From positions 38,643,215 to 38,707,214 of the forward strand of contig BTRK01000003.1 of the NCBI GenBank assembly GCA_036245805.1: a DNA stretch of 64,000 bases. Direction: 5' to 3'. The notes beneath the pieces were generated by a model. The model ran no database searches. It saw only the letters and a program-made list of their open reading frames with translations, and was not told the DNA's origin. This document shows positions 12,150 to 23,785 of the stretch, piece by piece (the stretch's first letter is position 1; each line of letters starts with the position of its first letter). The DNA comes from Pristionchus mayeri (Eukaryota > Nematoda > Chromadorea > Rhabditida > Neodiplogasteridae). Both the position numbers and the translations under genes were made by a program.

Positions 12150-13337
12150 CGCTGTCAGGAAAGTAATTGTAGATTTTCAAATTTTCGATTCTGAGAAACC
12201 CCGTCCTTTGTTTCTTCCTGATTATCATATTGATGTGTATATTCGCTGAGTCCTTGGATACTCTTTCCTCGCACATTGGTTCAAGCCTTTCCATTTGATA
12301 TTGAGGCTACAGGTTTAAGTCAAAAATATATCAATGCAAAGTTGTACTGATATCATTTTGGCACAGCAATCCATGGAGAGCTGATATATGGCAAATTTCA
12401 TGCCATTTGCGAAAAGTACGATACGGACATCACAATATAACAGATCAATCTGATCCGTAACGATAGGACAGATCAATCTGATCCGTAACGATAACTGTCT
12501 GAAAATTCGGTCATTTGTGACCCTGCCCCTTACGGATCCTCATCATAAATGCTTGAAGTTAGCTTGTACCCGTAGCAATAAACATGGAAACCAATTGCAG
12601 TAAAACGAAAATCACCTTTCGTGGTCAGCGTAAAATTGTATTTATATATGTTTGCTATATTTCTGTCAAAACATGCAGCTTTCACTACCCTGAAGCTGAA
12701 ATTTGAACGTCCAAATTCGACTATATGACAACTTCCTGATTCCAGCATTTGTGAAAAGTCCTAACTTTTGTGGTTACATGTTAGAACTACTCTTTATCTA
12801 CCAGTATCCGGCTGGGCTAAGTCAGGGGATAGCTCACTTTCGAAGAAAAGTATTCATTCACCGTACACCAAAAGTCGAAATTTTACCTACGTTTACCTTT
12901 ATTCAAAAATACTGAAAATCCATGTTTTCTAAAAGTAGAAAAGACAAGAGTTCAAATGTTTCTCAGTAATAGGTATCTCCATAGTGTATCATGGAAGCGC
13001 ACTTATGTAGAAGACAGTCTGAATAATCGTCGATGCAGGAAACATTATCGCTTGAGAAGTGTTAATTCGGTAGGAGTTGAATTAAATGTTGTGTAAATCG
13101 TGCTATGTTCAAGAAAGAACTGCATTAGACTTACTTTTCGAAAGAACTGCACATATGGCAAAACTTGAATTTTTCGGAAACCCAAAACACATGAAGCGAT
13201 TTGAACACATGCATACAATTGGCCAAGTCAATATCTAATATGCACTATATGGCTAGCTTGAGATCGTTAACGAAAACGATTTTAGGATGGTTCAAACATC
13301 AATGTCCAAATCTACAATTACTTTCCTGACAGCCTAA
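12150..13337. mobile_element. Non-autonomous mariner-like element in a ZF5 intron
   Basis: About 1.19 kb, bounded by inverted repeats GCTGTCAGGAAAGTAATTG, with the right end preceded on its outer side by TTAG/TA as in mariner-type elements. It has no transposase. It lies in the intron between RRLSDPA and ITPQCVLCE. A second, inverted and truncated copy is carried in the duplication at 14138-15775. Confidence 0.7.
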
Positions 13338-13841
13338 TAGAAATAACTATAAAAATCATTCGAAAAAAAACAATATTTACAGTTGTGTTCGTGAGCGGTG
13401 GATAGTTTTGACTAATCACATTTTAAAACTAACCGCGGGATCAGACAATCTTCGAATTGGTCGTCCCGTGAAGATCACAGTAAAATTGGCGATTTCGCAC
13501 TGCAAAGTAAATTTTAAAGCTGAAAATATATACAAATACTAACAAACAGAGATCACAGAATATAATTCGAAGTGCAATTCTTACATGCATACTATGCCCC
13601 CTCGAGTACGATTCGTGTCCACAATCGCAGCGAAGGAGACATCCTGCCTGGAGAAGGGGGAATTTAAAAACGGATTACAGCAGATATCGTATGTAATGCA
13701 GCGTGTGAACAAGGGTACTCTCACCAGAGCGGGAGAGGTCGAGTGATTTCGTGCAATGTGTGTTTCCCATCCTTTCACTGATCTTGATCGATACTGAAAT
13801 GAATTAACCAAAGAATATAACGCAAATGGATATAAACTGAC
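12204..13841 (+). repeat. Inverted duplication, donor arm (1,638 bp)
   Basis: Reverse-complement match to 14138-15775 with the same length and only an isolated substitution seen (an Ile versus Leu codon in the KGWETH exon). It contains most of the 12150-13337 element plus three ZF5 finger exons in their normal orientation, so this is the original copy. Confidence 0.88.
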
Positions 13842-14137
13842 TTCGCACTCGGGACACTCCAGTACATTCTTAACCATATCGGTTTTCGCCGGCTGTTTGT
13901 TCTTCATCATCAGAGATTTCGACTGAACTTTTCCTTTGTAGATTGACTTCATAGGAACGACCTGAAACTTATTTTGAAAATAACTATGTGAAATACAATG
14001 TCAAGTGATAAGTTCGCAAACTAAGAATACTATTGAGGGGGATAAAAGCCAACGTTGTCCCTACTCTCTACCGAAGCCGGTTTCCCTTTCTTCGCAATTG
14101 GTTCAACTTCTTCATCTGATTCCTCTCCAGACTCGGT

Positions 14138-15775
14138 GTCAGTTTATATCCATTTGCGTTATATTCTTTGGTTAATTCATTTCAGTATCGATCAAGATCA
14201 GTGAAAGGATGGGAAACACACCTTGCACGAAATCACTCGACCTCTCCCGCTCTGGTGAGAGTACCCTTGTTCACACGCTGCATTACATACGATATCTGCT
14301 GTAATCCGTTTTTAAATTCCCCCTTCTCCAGGCAGGATGTCTCCTTCGCTGCGATTGTGGACACGAATCGTACTCGAGGGGGCATAGTATGCATGTAAGA
14401 ATTGCACTTCGAATTATATTCTGTGATCTCTGTTTGTTAGTATTTGTATATATTTTCAGCTTTAAAATTTACTTTGCAGTGCGAAATCGCCAATTTTACT
14501 GTGATCTTCACGGGACGACCAATTCGAAGATTGTCTGATCCCGCGGTTAGTTTTAAAATGTGATTAGTCAAAACTATCCACCGCTCACGAACACAACTGT
14601 AAATATTGTTTTTTTTCGAATGATTTTTATAGTTATTTCTATTAGGCTGTCAGGAAAGTAATTGTAGATTTGGACATTGATGTTTGAACCATCCTAAAAT
14701 CGTTTTCGTTAACGATCTCAAGCTAGCCATATAGTGCATATTAGATATTGACTTGGCCAATTGTATGCATGTGTTCAAATCGCTTCATGTGTTTTGGGTT
14801 TCCGAAAAATTCAAGTTTTGCCATATGTGCAGTTCTTTCGAAAAGTAAGTCTAATGCAGTTCTTTCTTGAACATAGCACGATTTACACAACATTTAATTC
14901 AACTCCTACCGAATTAACACTTCTCAAGCGATAATGTTTCCTGCATCGACGATTATTCAGACTGTCTTCTACATAAGTGCGCTTCCATGATACACTATGG
15001 AGATACCTATTACTGAGAAACATTTGAACTCTTGTCTTTTCTACTTTTAGAAAACATGGATTTTCAGTATTTTTGAATAAAGGTAAACGTAGGTAAAATT
15101 TCGACTTTTGGTGTACGGTGAATGAATACTTTTCTTCGAAAGTGAGCTATCCCCTGACTTAGCCCAGCCGGATACTGGTAGATAAAGAGTAGTTCTAACA
15201 TGTAACCACAAAAGTTAGGACTTTTCACAAATGCTGGAATCAGGAAGTTGTCATATAGTCGAATTTGGACGTTCAAATTTCAGCTTCAGGGTAGTGAAAG
15301 CTGCATGTTTTGACAGAAATATAGCAAACATATATAAATACAATTTTACGCTGACCACGAAAGGTGATTTTCGTTTTACTGCAATTGGTTTCCATGTTTA
15401 TTGCTACGGGTACAAGCTAACTTCAAGCATTTATGATGAGGATCCGTAAGGGGCAGGGTCACAAATGACCGAATTTTCAGACAGTTATCGTTACGGATCA
15501 GATTGATCTGTCCTATCGTTACGGATCAGATTGATCTGTTATATTGTGATGTCCGTATCGTACTTTTCGCAAATGGCATGAAATTTGCCATATATCAGCT
15601 CTCCATGGATTGCTGTGCCAAAATGATATCAGTACAACTTTGCATTGATATATTTTTGACTTAAACCTGTAGCCTCAATATCAAATGGAAAGGCTTGAAC
15701 CAATGTGCGAGGAAAGAGTATCCAAGGACTCAGCGAATATACACATCAATATGATAATCAGGAAGAAACAAAGGA
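14138..15775 (-). repeat. Inverted duplication, inserted arm (1,638 bp), flanked by 61-bp direct repeats
   Basis: Inverted copy of 12204-13841, placed inside the ZF5 basic exon. It is flanked by an exact-looking 61-bp direct repeat (14079-14139 and 15778-15838, starting GGTTTCCCTTTCTTCGCAAT). The junctions show microhomology: GTC at the left, a GGGGTTT-like overlap at the right. The copied finger exons now lie antisense to the gene. Confidence 0.86.
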
Positions 15776-16313
15776 GGGGTTTCCCTTTCTTCGCAATTGG
15801 TTCAACTTCTTCATCTGATTCCTCTCCAGACTCGGTGTAGTTCACGCTCCCGGAAGCGATTCTAGAAGATCTTCTTTTTTCCTTCCCTTCTGTAGACTCG
15901 GAAGAGTCCTATGAAGATATATCTATGATTAATGAGAATTAATGATAAATTTAAACATTGTGAATGTACAAATAAATAAAATAATGTACAAACATTCGGA
16001 ATATTAACTGAAATATCGACTATTTGTTCATCCTCTACTCCATGGTCGATCATATCACCCATTGGATCCAGATCACTGACACCGTTATCCTGAAAGATCT
16101 CAATTTATTTATAAATCAAAATACAAACATGTTAAAAACAAACATGATCTTCATTCAGAATTGGCTCGTCCTTAAATTCATCAATAAACACCAGGCCGAT
16201 TTGCTGAAAGAATCCTTCGAATTAGAAATTAAAGTTAGCACAATATACCTGATCAACAGCCGACAAAGGTGCATCGACTAGCTCTTCTTTTGGTTCCATC
16301 TAAATTTAAATAC

Positions 16314-16433
16314 GAGGAGGTTATGAATGATGACTTGGTTTGTTCTTCTAATATATGTTTTAAATCGAGGTTGTCGAACCTTTGATTTAAAACATATATT
16401 AGAACAAACCAAGTCCTCATTCATAACCTCCTC
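16314..16433. repeat. 120-bp quasi-palindrome at a ZF5 exon end
   Basis: Arms of about 50 bp (GAGGAGGTTATGAATGA.. and its reverse complement) enclose a small inner hairpin AGGTT-GTCG-AACCT. The right arm is the genuine 3' part of an acidic exon plus the start of its intron; the left arm is an inverted copy of that sequence. Confidence 0.82.
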
Positions 16434-16980
16434 CTTTTTCATCTCATCTTCAATGAAATCCAGAGCGAGTTGCTAAAAGAACATTCACGAAATATAATAT
16501 TAGTAAATATTCACTTGATTTCCATCCGATAGAGGTTCGTCAATCGGTTCTTCTTTTAACTCCATCTCAAGTGGTTCTTCCTTGAGTACCTTAAGAAATA
16601 TATCAGATATATTCCAGTCATCTTAAGAACACATTTCATTTCCCCTCGCTCAGAGTAGCAGGATTAATTGAACTTAGATTGAATTACGCAAATTTTTTTC
16701 AGAAAAAATTCCAAATTTTTGAATGATTTTGTGAATTCAATTAATTTGACTAAAGCCCATGATGCAATTCAGTATTATATCTGCTATTAAGCTAATCAAT
16801 AGCGCTTTTAGAACATCGCTCGAGAATTAGAGAACCTAAACTTCGTTGTGAGGAGCGATCGATTGGAAATCATCCAAAGGCTCTTCCTTCGGTTCTTGCT
16901 TTAGAAAAATCGAGCCACCGATAGACATAACTGCAATAAGGAATAACAAAAAATCTCACCAACGAATTTCACAATTCGAA

Positions 16981-17007
16981 ATATTTCATCTGGAATAAAA
17001 CCAGATT
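16981..17007 (-). promoter_or_regulatory. Conserved intercistronic stem-loop upstream of ZF5
   Basis: Sense strand: ATCTGG, loop TTTTATT, CCAGAT with a perfect 6-bp stem, followed by a T-rich segment and, about 52 nt later, the AG acceptor and ATG of ZF5. It lies in the 228-bp spacer after the ZF6 stop. Confidence 0.55.
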
Positions 17008-17156
17008 AAATTACACTTCTTCGATATCATAAGCACTTCAATTTCTGTATAGTTAATACAAATCAATAAAAGAACGTGATAAAAACGATGAGAGGTGAAC
17101 AACAAATAGATTGAAGAAAATCGGTTCGAAAGGTGCGTTGAATTAATCAGGTCCAC

Positions 17157-19209
17157 TCATTCCTGGTTCAGTTGGTGAAGAGAGAACTCGTGTCCAGAGC
17201 ACTGAATTGAATGAAATGTTTATCAGAACATAGAATTGTTTCCTCATAATTTGGAAGTTCTATGAAAATAAATACCTTTTTATCATGCTTCTGATGATGA
17301 TTATGAGTGTTAAATCTGAATCCACACGAACAGAGGAGGTATATCCCATTCTGACGAGATTTCGTACTAATAAATAGAATCTCTGACATACCGCCCTCAG
17401 GGTAGTCTTGTGATGGAAATAGAGGTGTGCTGAATATCCATATGGAGACTTGGGATGCATCTAGAATTAAATTAATACGATTATAAATTGCCAATCTTAC
17501 CGAGAAAATTAATAAAATATATTCATATCCTCTATTGTACAGCTAATCATAATACGCTCACCTCGCACAGTACACACCGAGGAGTCATCCTACTTCTTCG
17601 AATAGATCCATCGCCTTTTCGAACGATTGTGAAGTTCGAAATTTCACACTGAAAATGTGTCAGTTATTTAATCCGTTAATTATCAATATATCATTTGATC
17701 ATCACAAAAACAACGTATACCTCTTTACTGTGCGTATACGAGAAGGATTCATTGCCACAATCGCATCGAAGGAGACATCCGGCCTGCAGAAAACCATTGT
17801 AAACATTTGAGCAATATAAAAAATAATACTCACCAACTTAGGTGTGGTGGAGTGCTTCGATTTAAGATGGTGAATCCAAGCATTCGCCGATGTCGAGCTG
17901 TACTGAAATATATTAAATGGGAATGACGAATTTACTTTAGTTGTTGACGAAGATTGAGAGGACCTGACCTTGCACTCAGGACAGTCCAGTTCATTCTTCC
18001 CCTGATTGCTATCCTCTTCTCCTTTGTAGTTCATTATCACTATTTGCGATTCTCCTTTGGTGGATGTTTTTCTCATAAGGGGAACAATCTGAAGGATAAA
18101 TCAGTTCAACTGAGTAAGGACAAGAATTAAATGAATAGAAGTTAAAAAATGAACCCTTTTCTTCTTTCCTATAGATTCAGTTCTTGATTTCTTCACAAAA
18201 TGTCCTCCTTCCCCATCCGATACCTTCACATAATCATTGCATTTTGCAGGACTAGGTGCATTTCTCGATGATCTTTTTCTCTTGTCCAATTCTGAATTCT
18301 CGGAAGAGTCCTGAGAAAAGGTTAAATTGAAATAAGATAATATAGTATTTTCCTGGTTGACATTTTTTTCTCGGCTAAAGAGTTTTGAAGAGCGTAAAGA
18401 AAAAGAAGAAACAAAAATTTCGTAGTATCAATATGACAAACCATGTCTTCATTTAGAATCGGCTCATCTTGAAACTCATCAATGACATCCAGGCAGAACT
18501 TCTGAAAAACTATTTATATTTACATGTTCGAGTTACAAATGTGCCTGATCTACGGCCAATAAAGGACCATCTATAGGTTCTTCATTTAGTTCCTTCAGAA
18601 ATACAAGAGATTAACGAATAAAAAGAATCAGCTGTAGCCGGACTCATTAAGGAGAACTAACCAAGTCATCAGTCAGAATTTATTCCTTTTTAATTTCATC
18701 CCGAAGTCCAAACCAAATCAATCAACCAAACCAATGAAGTCCAGACCAAATGGCTAAAATATAGTTCTCGAAGAATAGTTTGCAGTAAATACTCACTTGA
18801 TTTCCATCCGATAGAGGAATGTCGAGCGGTTCCTCTTTTAGCTCAATCTCAAGTGGTTCTTCCTTGGGCTCCTTCAGAAATAGAGGAGGTTGATTCGAAT
18901 TCTATAAAAATTACATATTAATTACCCTCGGCAAGATTAGCTAGATTAGTACATAGAAATATTAGACTAAACTACGCAAATGCAGTTATGAAATCGATAT
19001 TCTAACAATTTACATGATGGTGGCGTATTTTATGAAATATGATAGCACAAAAGTGACCTCACTTCAAATAAATAGTCTTTTTGTTAGCTTATACCATCTC
19101 TCGATAATAAAAACGAACGAACCTCATTGTTAAGGGGCATAGATGGGTAATCGTCCAGTGGCTCTTCTTTCGGTTCCTCCTTTAGATAACTCGATCCTTC
19201 GGTTGGCAT
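17157..19209 (-). CDS. ZF6: compact zinc-finger family gene with one damaged acidic exon
   Basis: The start exon (MPTEGSSYLKEEPKEEPLDD) follows TTGTAG|TT ATG. Next: KEPKEEPLEIELKEEPLDIP; an acidic exon near 18662-18754 with a 20-odd-bp internal duplication (FGLDFIG.., FGLDFG) and in-frame stops; then NEEPIDGPL, FCLDVIDEFQDEP, a basic exon at about 18130-18312 (LDKRKRSSRN) and the KNELDCPECK exon. Finger exons: YSSTSANAWIHHL..HSTTP, AGCLLRCDCGNESFS, CEISNFTIVRKGDGS running into MTPRCVLCE, HPKSPYGYSAHL..HHKTTL, NGIYLLCSCGFRFN, and terminal CSGHEFSLHQLNQE with its stop at 17157-17159. The fingers look intact. Whether a protein is made depends on skipping the damaged exon. Confidence 0.62.
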
Positions 19210-19265
19210 AACTACAATTATCCATTGGGATAACATATGTGACCAGCAAAAACAACAAACTCAGA

Positions 19266-19292
19266 AATAATTCAACCGGAATTAAACCAGAT
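19266..19292 (-). promoter_or_regulatory. Conserved intercistronic stem-loop upstream of ZF6
   Basis: Sense strand: ATCTGG, loop TTTAATT, CCGGTT, then ATTATTT. One of six stem positions is mismatched. It lies 57-83 nt upstream of the ZF6 ATG, in the 220-bp spacer after the ZF7 stop. Confidence 0.5.
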
Positions 19293-19429
19293 TCCTCTGC
19301 AATTCATAAATATGCCAGGAACTTATTTATTGGTAGAATAACTGAAGCAGAGAAAGCAACAAGAATAACACTGAATAATTTTGTGATGAACGATATCGCT
19401 CAAATTAATTATGCCCGTCGAATTTTCAC

Positions 19430-22400
19430 TCATTCCTCGTCCAGTCTGTGGAGAGAGAAGTTGCGGCGATTACACTGAAAATTGGACGGCACTTTGATTA
19501 AAGTAATTACAACGAATGACGAATAAAACAGTTGTAATACTACTGGATGTAACAATTTACCTTCTTAACGTGCTTGCTGTGATCATTCGAAGTACATCTA
19601 AATCCACAGATACACTTCAGGTAGATTCGATTCTGGTGAGGGATCAGATAAGCAGAAATAGTATATATGACAAACCTTCAACAATGTCGTTTTGTGATGT
19701 GTGTAGAGATGATCAGTATAACCAGATACACTCTTGGGATGAAACTGGTAAAAAATCTTTTATGTAAACACATATTATGAACGATCCTCATGATTCCCGG
19801 AAATTTTCTACCCAGAAACTCACCTCGCAAAAAATGCATTGAGGTGTCGCCATCTGTAATGTATTCAAAATAATCGTTAAAAATAAAGGAGACAATATTC
19901 ATAGTTTGTATTTTCCACCAAATCGAAACTACTGAAGAAGTAAAGTAATATCCATCTGAAAAGTCAACTTTTAATAGTTCTTACCTTCTTGTGGATGACA
20001 ATGAAATTAGCAACATCGCACTTTAAAAGAGCCAGATATTAATCACAATATGTTAACAGCTTTTTGAAATATTTACCTCGCGACTATGATAAACAGAGTA
20101 TGATTCATGGCCACAATCACATCGAAGGAGGCATCCGGCCTGCAGGAAAGAGACCTTTCAATAAAACAGTACAATCAGCTAGACATAATAGTCAACGAGA
20201 ACCTCACCTGAGTGGGAGAGGTAGAATGCTTGGCTCTGAGATGTTTAATCCAGGTGGACACATTTCGCGTACGATACTTCAACAGATTTATTAGCAATTG
20301 CGAAAATGAAATAACCATATAAAAACTAACATTGCATTCCGGACATTCCAATTCATTCTTTTCCTTCTCCGTTTCAATTTGCTTCGAATCTTCCGCACCG
20401 ATGCTCACTTTTATGGATTGAGAAATTCGTTTGGAAGACGATTTAATCTTCTGAGAAACATGCATTAGAATTCGGTACATCCTTGGATTAATGGCTATCC
20501 CTTCCCCTCTCTCTCGCATTTTCCCCCACAACTATGGAATTGTGTTACTGAAAATCAGGGAGGAATGCCTAGAAATGAGAGGGGTAGAGGAGTGAGAGGA
20601 AGGATGGTAATTAATCCAGGAAGTGCGGAAACTTTGATTTAAGTGCTTTTTATACCACTTTTAAAACAATATACCGAATGTGTAGTCAATAATTTACAAA
20701 AAAAATCAGGAAACTAACCTTATTTTTCTTATCAAAAGATTCCAATCTATTTTTCTTAACCGATGGTCCGTATTCCCCATCTGATTCATCCACAGACTCA
20801 GCATATGTCACAGATCCAGATACATTCCTCGAAGATCTTCTTCTTCTTTTCTCCTCTTCTACAGTTTCCGAAGAGTTCTAGAAGGATAAATGAATCGTCT
20901 AATTGTTAAATAAAAATTGTAAAATGAAATTCAAGAGAGCAATGTTATAAGATATTTTAACTTCGAAATATCAGCGATATTATCGGCTGGCTGTTTTGAA
21001 AATTTTTTTTTTGAAACTATATCTCCATTTTCTTTACAACGAAGTAAAAAAAAGAGAGCCCGATAATTTACTAAAACGATAAACTACAAACCTTGTATGC
21101 ATCCGAGTGAGTTTCTTCCTTATCCTCATTTCCCAAATTCTCGATCCTCCTGCTTTTCTCAATTCTCGATTCCGACTTTTCGGTCGCTTGATCCATTACA
21201 TAATCAGAGTATTTCAGAGGTCTGGTGATAATTCTCGACGAGCGAGTACATTTCAGCTCTTGGTCAGCCTTATACGTGATCTGAATTGAAGATATATTAC
21301 AAGACAAACATACGACAATTAATTAATTATTTATCGGATGTTTTTCTTTGTATTAATTTATTTGTGAAAATAAAGGCCAATTTTCAATGGGCGTTTCAAA
21401 TAAAAATGTAAGCAATCAATATCTGTTTATTCCATCGTCCCTCATCCTTTCTACTCTTCTCCATACGTCGCAAATTTCGTCTTACACACCTAGCGCTACA
21501 TTATGAAAAATCATGTAAATCAACTATACGAAAGCTAACCCCTGCAGTTTGAACTGTCTTCTGTCCCATTTTCTTTACACTCGCCTCGATCATAACATCT
21601 TTCTTAAAGTTACCCATCAAGGACGAAACCCTGATCCCAAGACGCAACGCATTGTGCGCGCGTCACGTGTATGAGAGAGTATGCAAAAGTGAGAGAATGT
21701 TGGATCAGGCAACTTCAACCCTGATCCTTTCCGGCTTTCGCCTGGGAGTATTATTGATATCTCGCATGTTTTTATATTATTTCTCAACCAATTCAGCCAT
21801 TGGCTATTCGATGGAGGACAAAAAAGGGGGTCAATTTCGTCCTTGTTGGGTAACTTTAAAATGTTTATTTAAGCAGACAAATTTGAACGGTCATGAATGA
21901 TATTTCATGATATGACATTTTTAAAAAGTAATCAATGTTACTAAATATCCAATGTAATTTGTACTTACGGTGGACATATCATCCAATGAATGAATGGGAA
22001 AAGGATGGTCAATTTCAAAATCAGATGAATCCAAAGCAAATGGGGCCTAAAACTGAAATAAAATGTAAAGGAAAATACATGTGACTAGCCTCTCCATGCT
22101 CTGAGATCTCTTCCTCTTTGATCACATTATCGTCAGCCTGATAGAAAATAATCTTTTTAAACGTTTTCCAATCCAACCATTTGAAAACAATTCTAATGTC
22201 AGTTGCCAAGCTTCACTTTCACTTAGTAAAAAATTAAATGAAAATAAAAATAAATATACCTCATTTTCCAAAGAATACGGATGGAAAAGCACGAGTGGCT
22301 CTTCCTTGGGCTCTCTCAAAGTCACAGCAGATTCATTCATGATCTGATCAAAATGCATTTCATTTCAATAGTTCATATTGGGGTGTCCGGAAAGTTTTCG

Positions 22401-23473
22401 GAATTTTTTTCGGAGGAACGTATACTCCACAGTAACGATTGCTCTTCCCAAATGTGAACACGATTGAATAGAGTAACCATTGCCCAATCACACAACCCAT
22501 GGAATTTACATCAGCTGCTCTCCCCTGTTTTTAACTAAGTTTTATATAAGGGGTACTGTAGTGACCGACCTTCACGTTTTCGTCTTTAAATTATTTCCTG
22601 AACAGGAACGCGAAGATTTTATTTCTCTACTTAACTATTTTGAAAATACACGATCCCCTAATTCTTTCAGTATGCTTCACTTCTGCCAATAATCTCTCTT
22701 TAAAGATCGCGAGCATTAATTACTGATCACACTCAATCAGAAAAGGATAAGTTCTTTCTTTGTGCGATCAAATCAATCCCAAATTTAAGAATGTGCTAAT
22801 TGCAGATATTTAGTGGTACTCCACATTTCGTTGTACAATGGACATTTGGCGAGCTTCGAAGGAAATATTCTATCATTATTTGTTTGACCTTGAAATTTCA
22901 ACGAAAATTTGGAAATTATAATTCAGCATTTTTGAAATATTTTATCGTTGCAGATAGAGCACTTGATCGATTCCCTCCAAATGTAGTACATATATTAAGT
23001 AATTAATGCATGATAACACTGTGAAGAAAATAATGTGATTTCTTTAAGAAGAAGCCTTTGACAAAGAATTAAAAATAGACGAAAACGTGATTTTGGGTGA
23101 CTACAGTATCCATTACAAAAATATTTGTTAACAACAGGGGAGAGCAGCTGATACAAATTCCATGGGTTATGTTATTGGACAATGGTTACCCTATTTAATG
23201 GTGTTCACATTTGTGATGGACAATCGTTACTGTAGAGTATACGTTCCTCCGAAAAAAGATTCCGAAAACTTTCCGGACACCCCAACAGAATACCCCATTA
23301 CCATAGCAAAAACACTACCTCGACTTAAAAAAAAAAACAATTTTTTTCGCAATTTTTAATGAATTTTTGAAAATAAGAAAAATAGCCTCAATGTTCTGAG
23401 ACATAGGTGGAAAGTCGTCCAGTGGTTCTTCTTTGGGTTCTTTCTGGAGAGAAACCTGATCACCCGCTGACAT
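19430..23473 (-). CDS. ZF7: zinc-finger family gene, apparently open
   Basis: The start exon (MSAGDQVSLQKEPKEEPLDD) follows TTACAG|CT ATG at 23471-23473. A second similar exon with its own ATG at 22340 (MNESAVTLREPKEEPLV) could be an alternative start. Then ADDNVIKEEEISEHGE, the FALDSSDFEIDHP exon, KDVMIEASVKKMGQK, two basic/acidic exons (CTRSSRIITRPLKYSDY; EEEKRRRRSSRNVSGSV), and NELECPECN. Finger exons: YRTRNVSTWIKHL..HSTSP, AGCLLRCDCGHESYS, CDVANFIVIHKK, MATPQCIFCE, HPKSVSGYTDHL..HHKTTL, NRIYLKCICGFRC, and terminal CNRRNFSLHRLDEE with its stop at 19430-19432. Two introns hold MITEs. Two donors read GC instead of GT (after NIE and after EHGE). No stop seen within the exons. Likely a nuclear zinc-binding protein; function unknown. 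Confidence 0.68.
21605..21858. mobile_element. MITE in a ZF7 intron, abutting an exon
   Basis: 254 bp with imperfect inverted ends TAAAGTTACCCATCAAGGAC / GTCCTTGTTGGGTAACTTTA. Related copies lie at about 59998-60212 (inverted) and 57050-58441 (with nested inserts); all carry GAGAGAGT/CATGCAAAAGTGAGAGA-type sequence. The element ends 2 nt before the exon KDVMIEASV on the sense strand, so its terminus forms most of that exon's acceptor tract. Confidence 0.75.
22378..23285. mobile_element. MITE with mariner-1-type ends, in ZF7 intron 1
   Basis: 908 bp with long inverted arms (over 100 bp, starting TTGGGGTGTCCGGAAAGT and including GGGGAGAGCAGCTGAT). The outer 18 bp equal those of the mariner at 4723-5962, so the same transposase could have moved it. 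TA on the left, CA on the right, so the target duplication is degraded. No coding capacity. Confidence 0.82.
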
Positions 23474-23529
23474 AGCTGTAATAATGATGTTAAGCAGAAA
23501 GTTTCATTGAGTTATTTACAAAGATAAAA

Positions 23530-23556
23530 AATAATTCATCCGGAATGAAACCAGAT
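23530..23556 (-). promoter_or_regulatory. Conserved intercistronic stem-loop upstream of ZF7
   Basis: Sense strand: ATCTGG, loop TTTCATT, CCGGAT (one U-G pair), followed by a T-rich run. It ends 57 nt before the ZF7 ATG, in the 240-bp spacer after the ZF8 stop. Confidence 0.55.
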
Positions 23557-23785
23557 AAAGTAATCCTCCATCGATCACTCAAGAACTTCAATTCTTCTTT
23601 ATCGTATATAGAAATCAAGAAAACAAAATGATCACTAGAAAAAAAACGAGAGAAGAACAATAAGTGAATGGAAGGAAATCGGTTCCAAGGTGAGTTGAAT
23701 CAATCACATCCGCTCAATTATCGTTGCGTTTGTGAAGAGTGAACTCTTTTCCAGAGCACTGAATTAAATGAAATGTTTATATATA

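Larger units (their letters stand above)
10542..16928 (-). pseudogene. ZF5: full-length family gene split by an inverted duplication
   Basis: The start exon (MSIGGSIFLKQEPKEEPLDD) follows TTGCAG|TT ATG. Acidic exons follow (MELKEEPIDEPL, EPKEELVDAPL, FIDEFKDEP, DPMGDMIDHGVEDEQ). The basic exon at 15909 (KEKRRSSRIASGSVNY) is interrupted at about 15777 by an inserted inverted copy of a downstream segment; its remainder resumes at about 14139. Finger exons follow: NVLECPECE, YRSRSVKGWETH..HSTSP, AGCLLRCDCGHESYS, CEIANFTVIFTGRP, ITPQCVLCE, HPKTAYGYVYHL, SGIHLLCSCG, CRGHEFTLHKLDKITTPKCV, KHPKTPYGYGEHL, NRIYLLCSCG, and the last exon CSGHEFTLHKLKGN with its stop at 10542-10544. The reading frame cannot cross the insertion, so the gene is broken unless expression bypasses it. 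The donor after ITPQCVLCE is GC rather than GT. Two further elements sit in its introns. Confidence 0.72.

Noticed and set aside
12530..15449. Pairs of identical short open frames (72 and 70 codons) on opposite strands
   Set aside because: They lie inside the non-autonomous element copied by the inverted duplication; identity reflects the recent copy, not selection.
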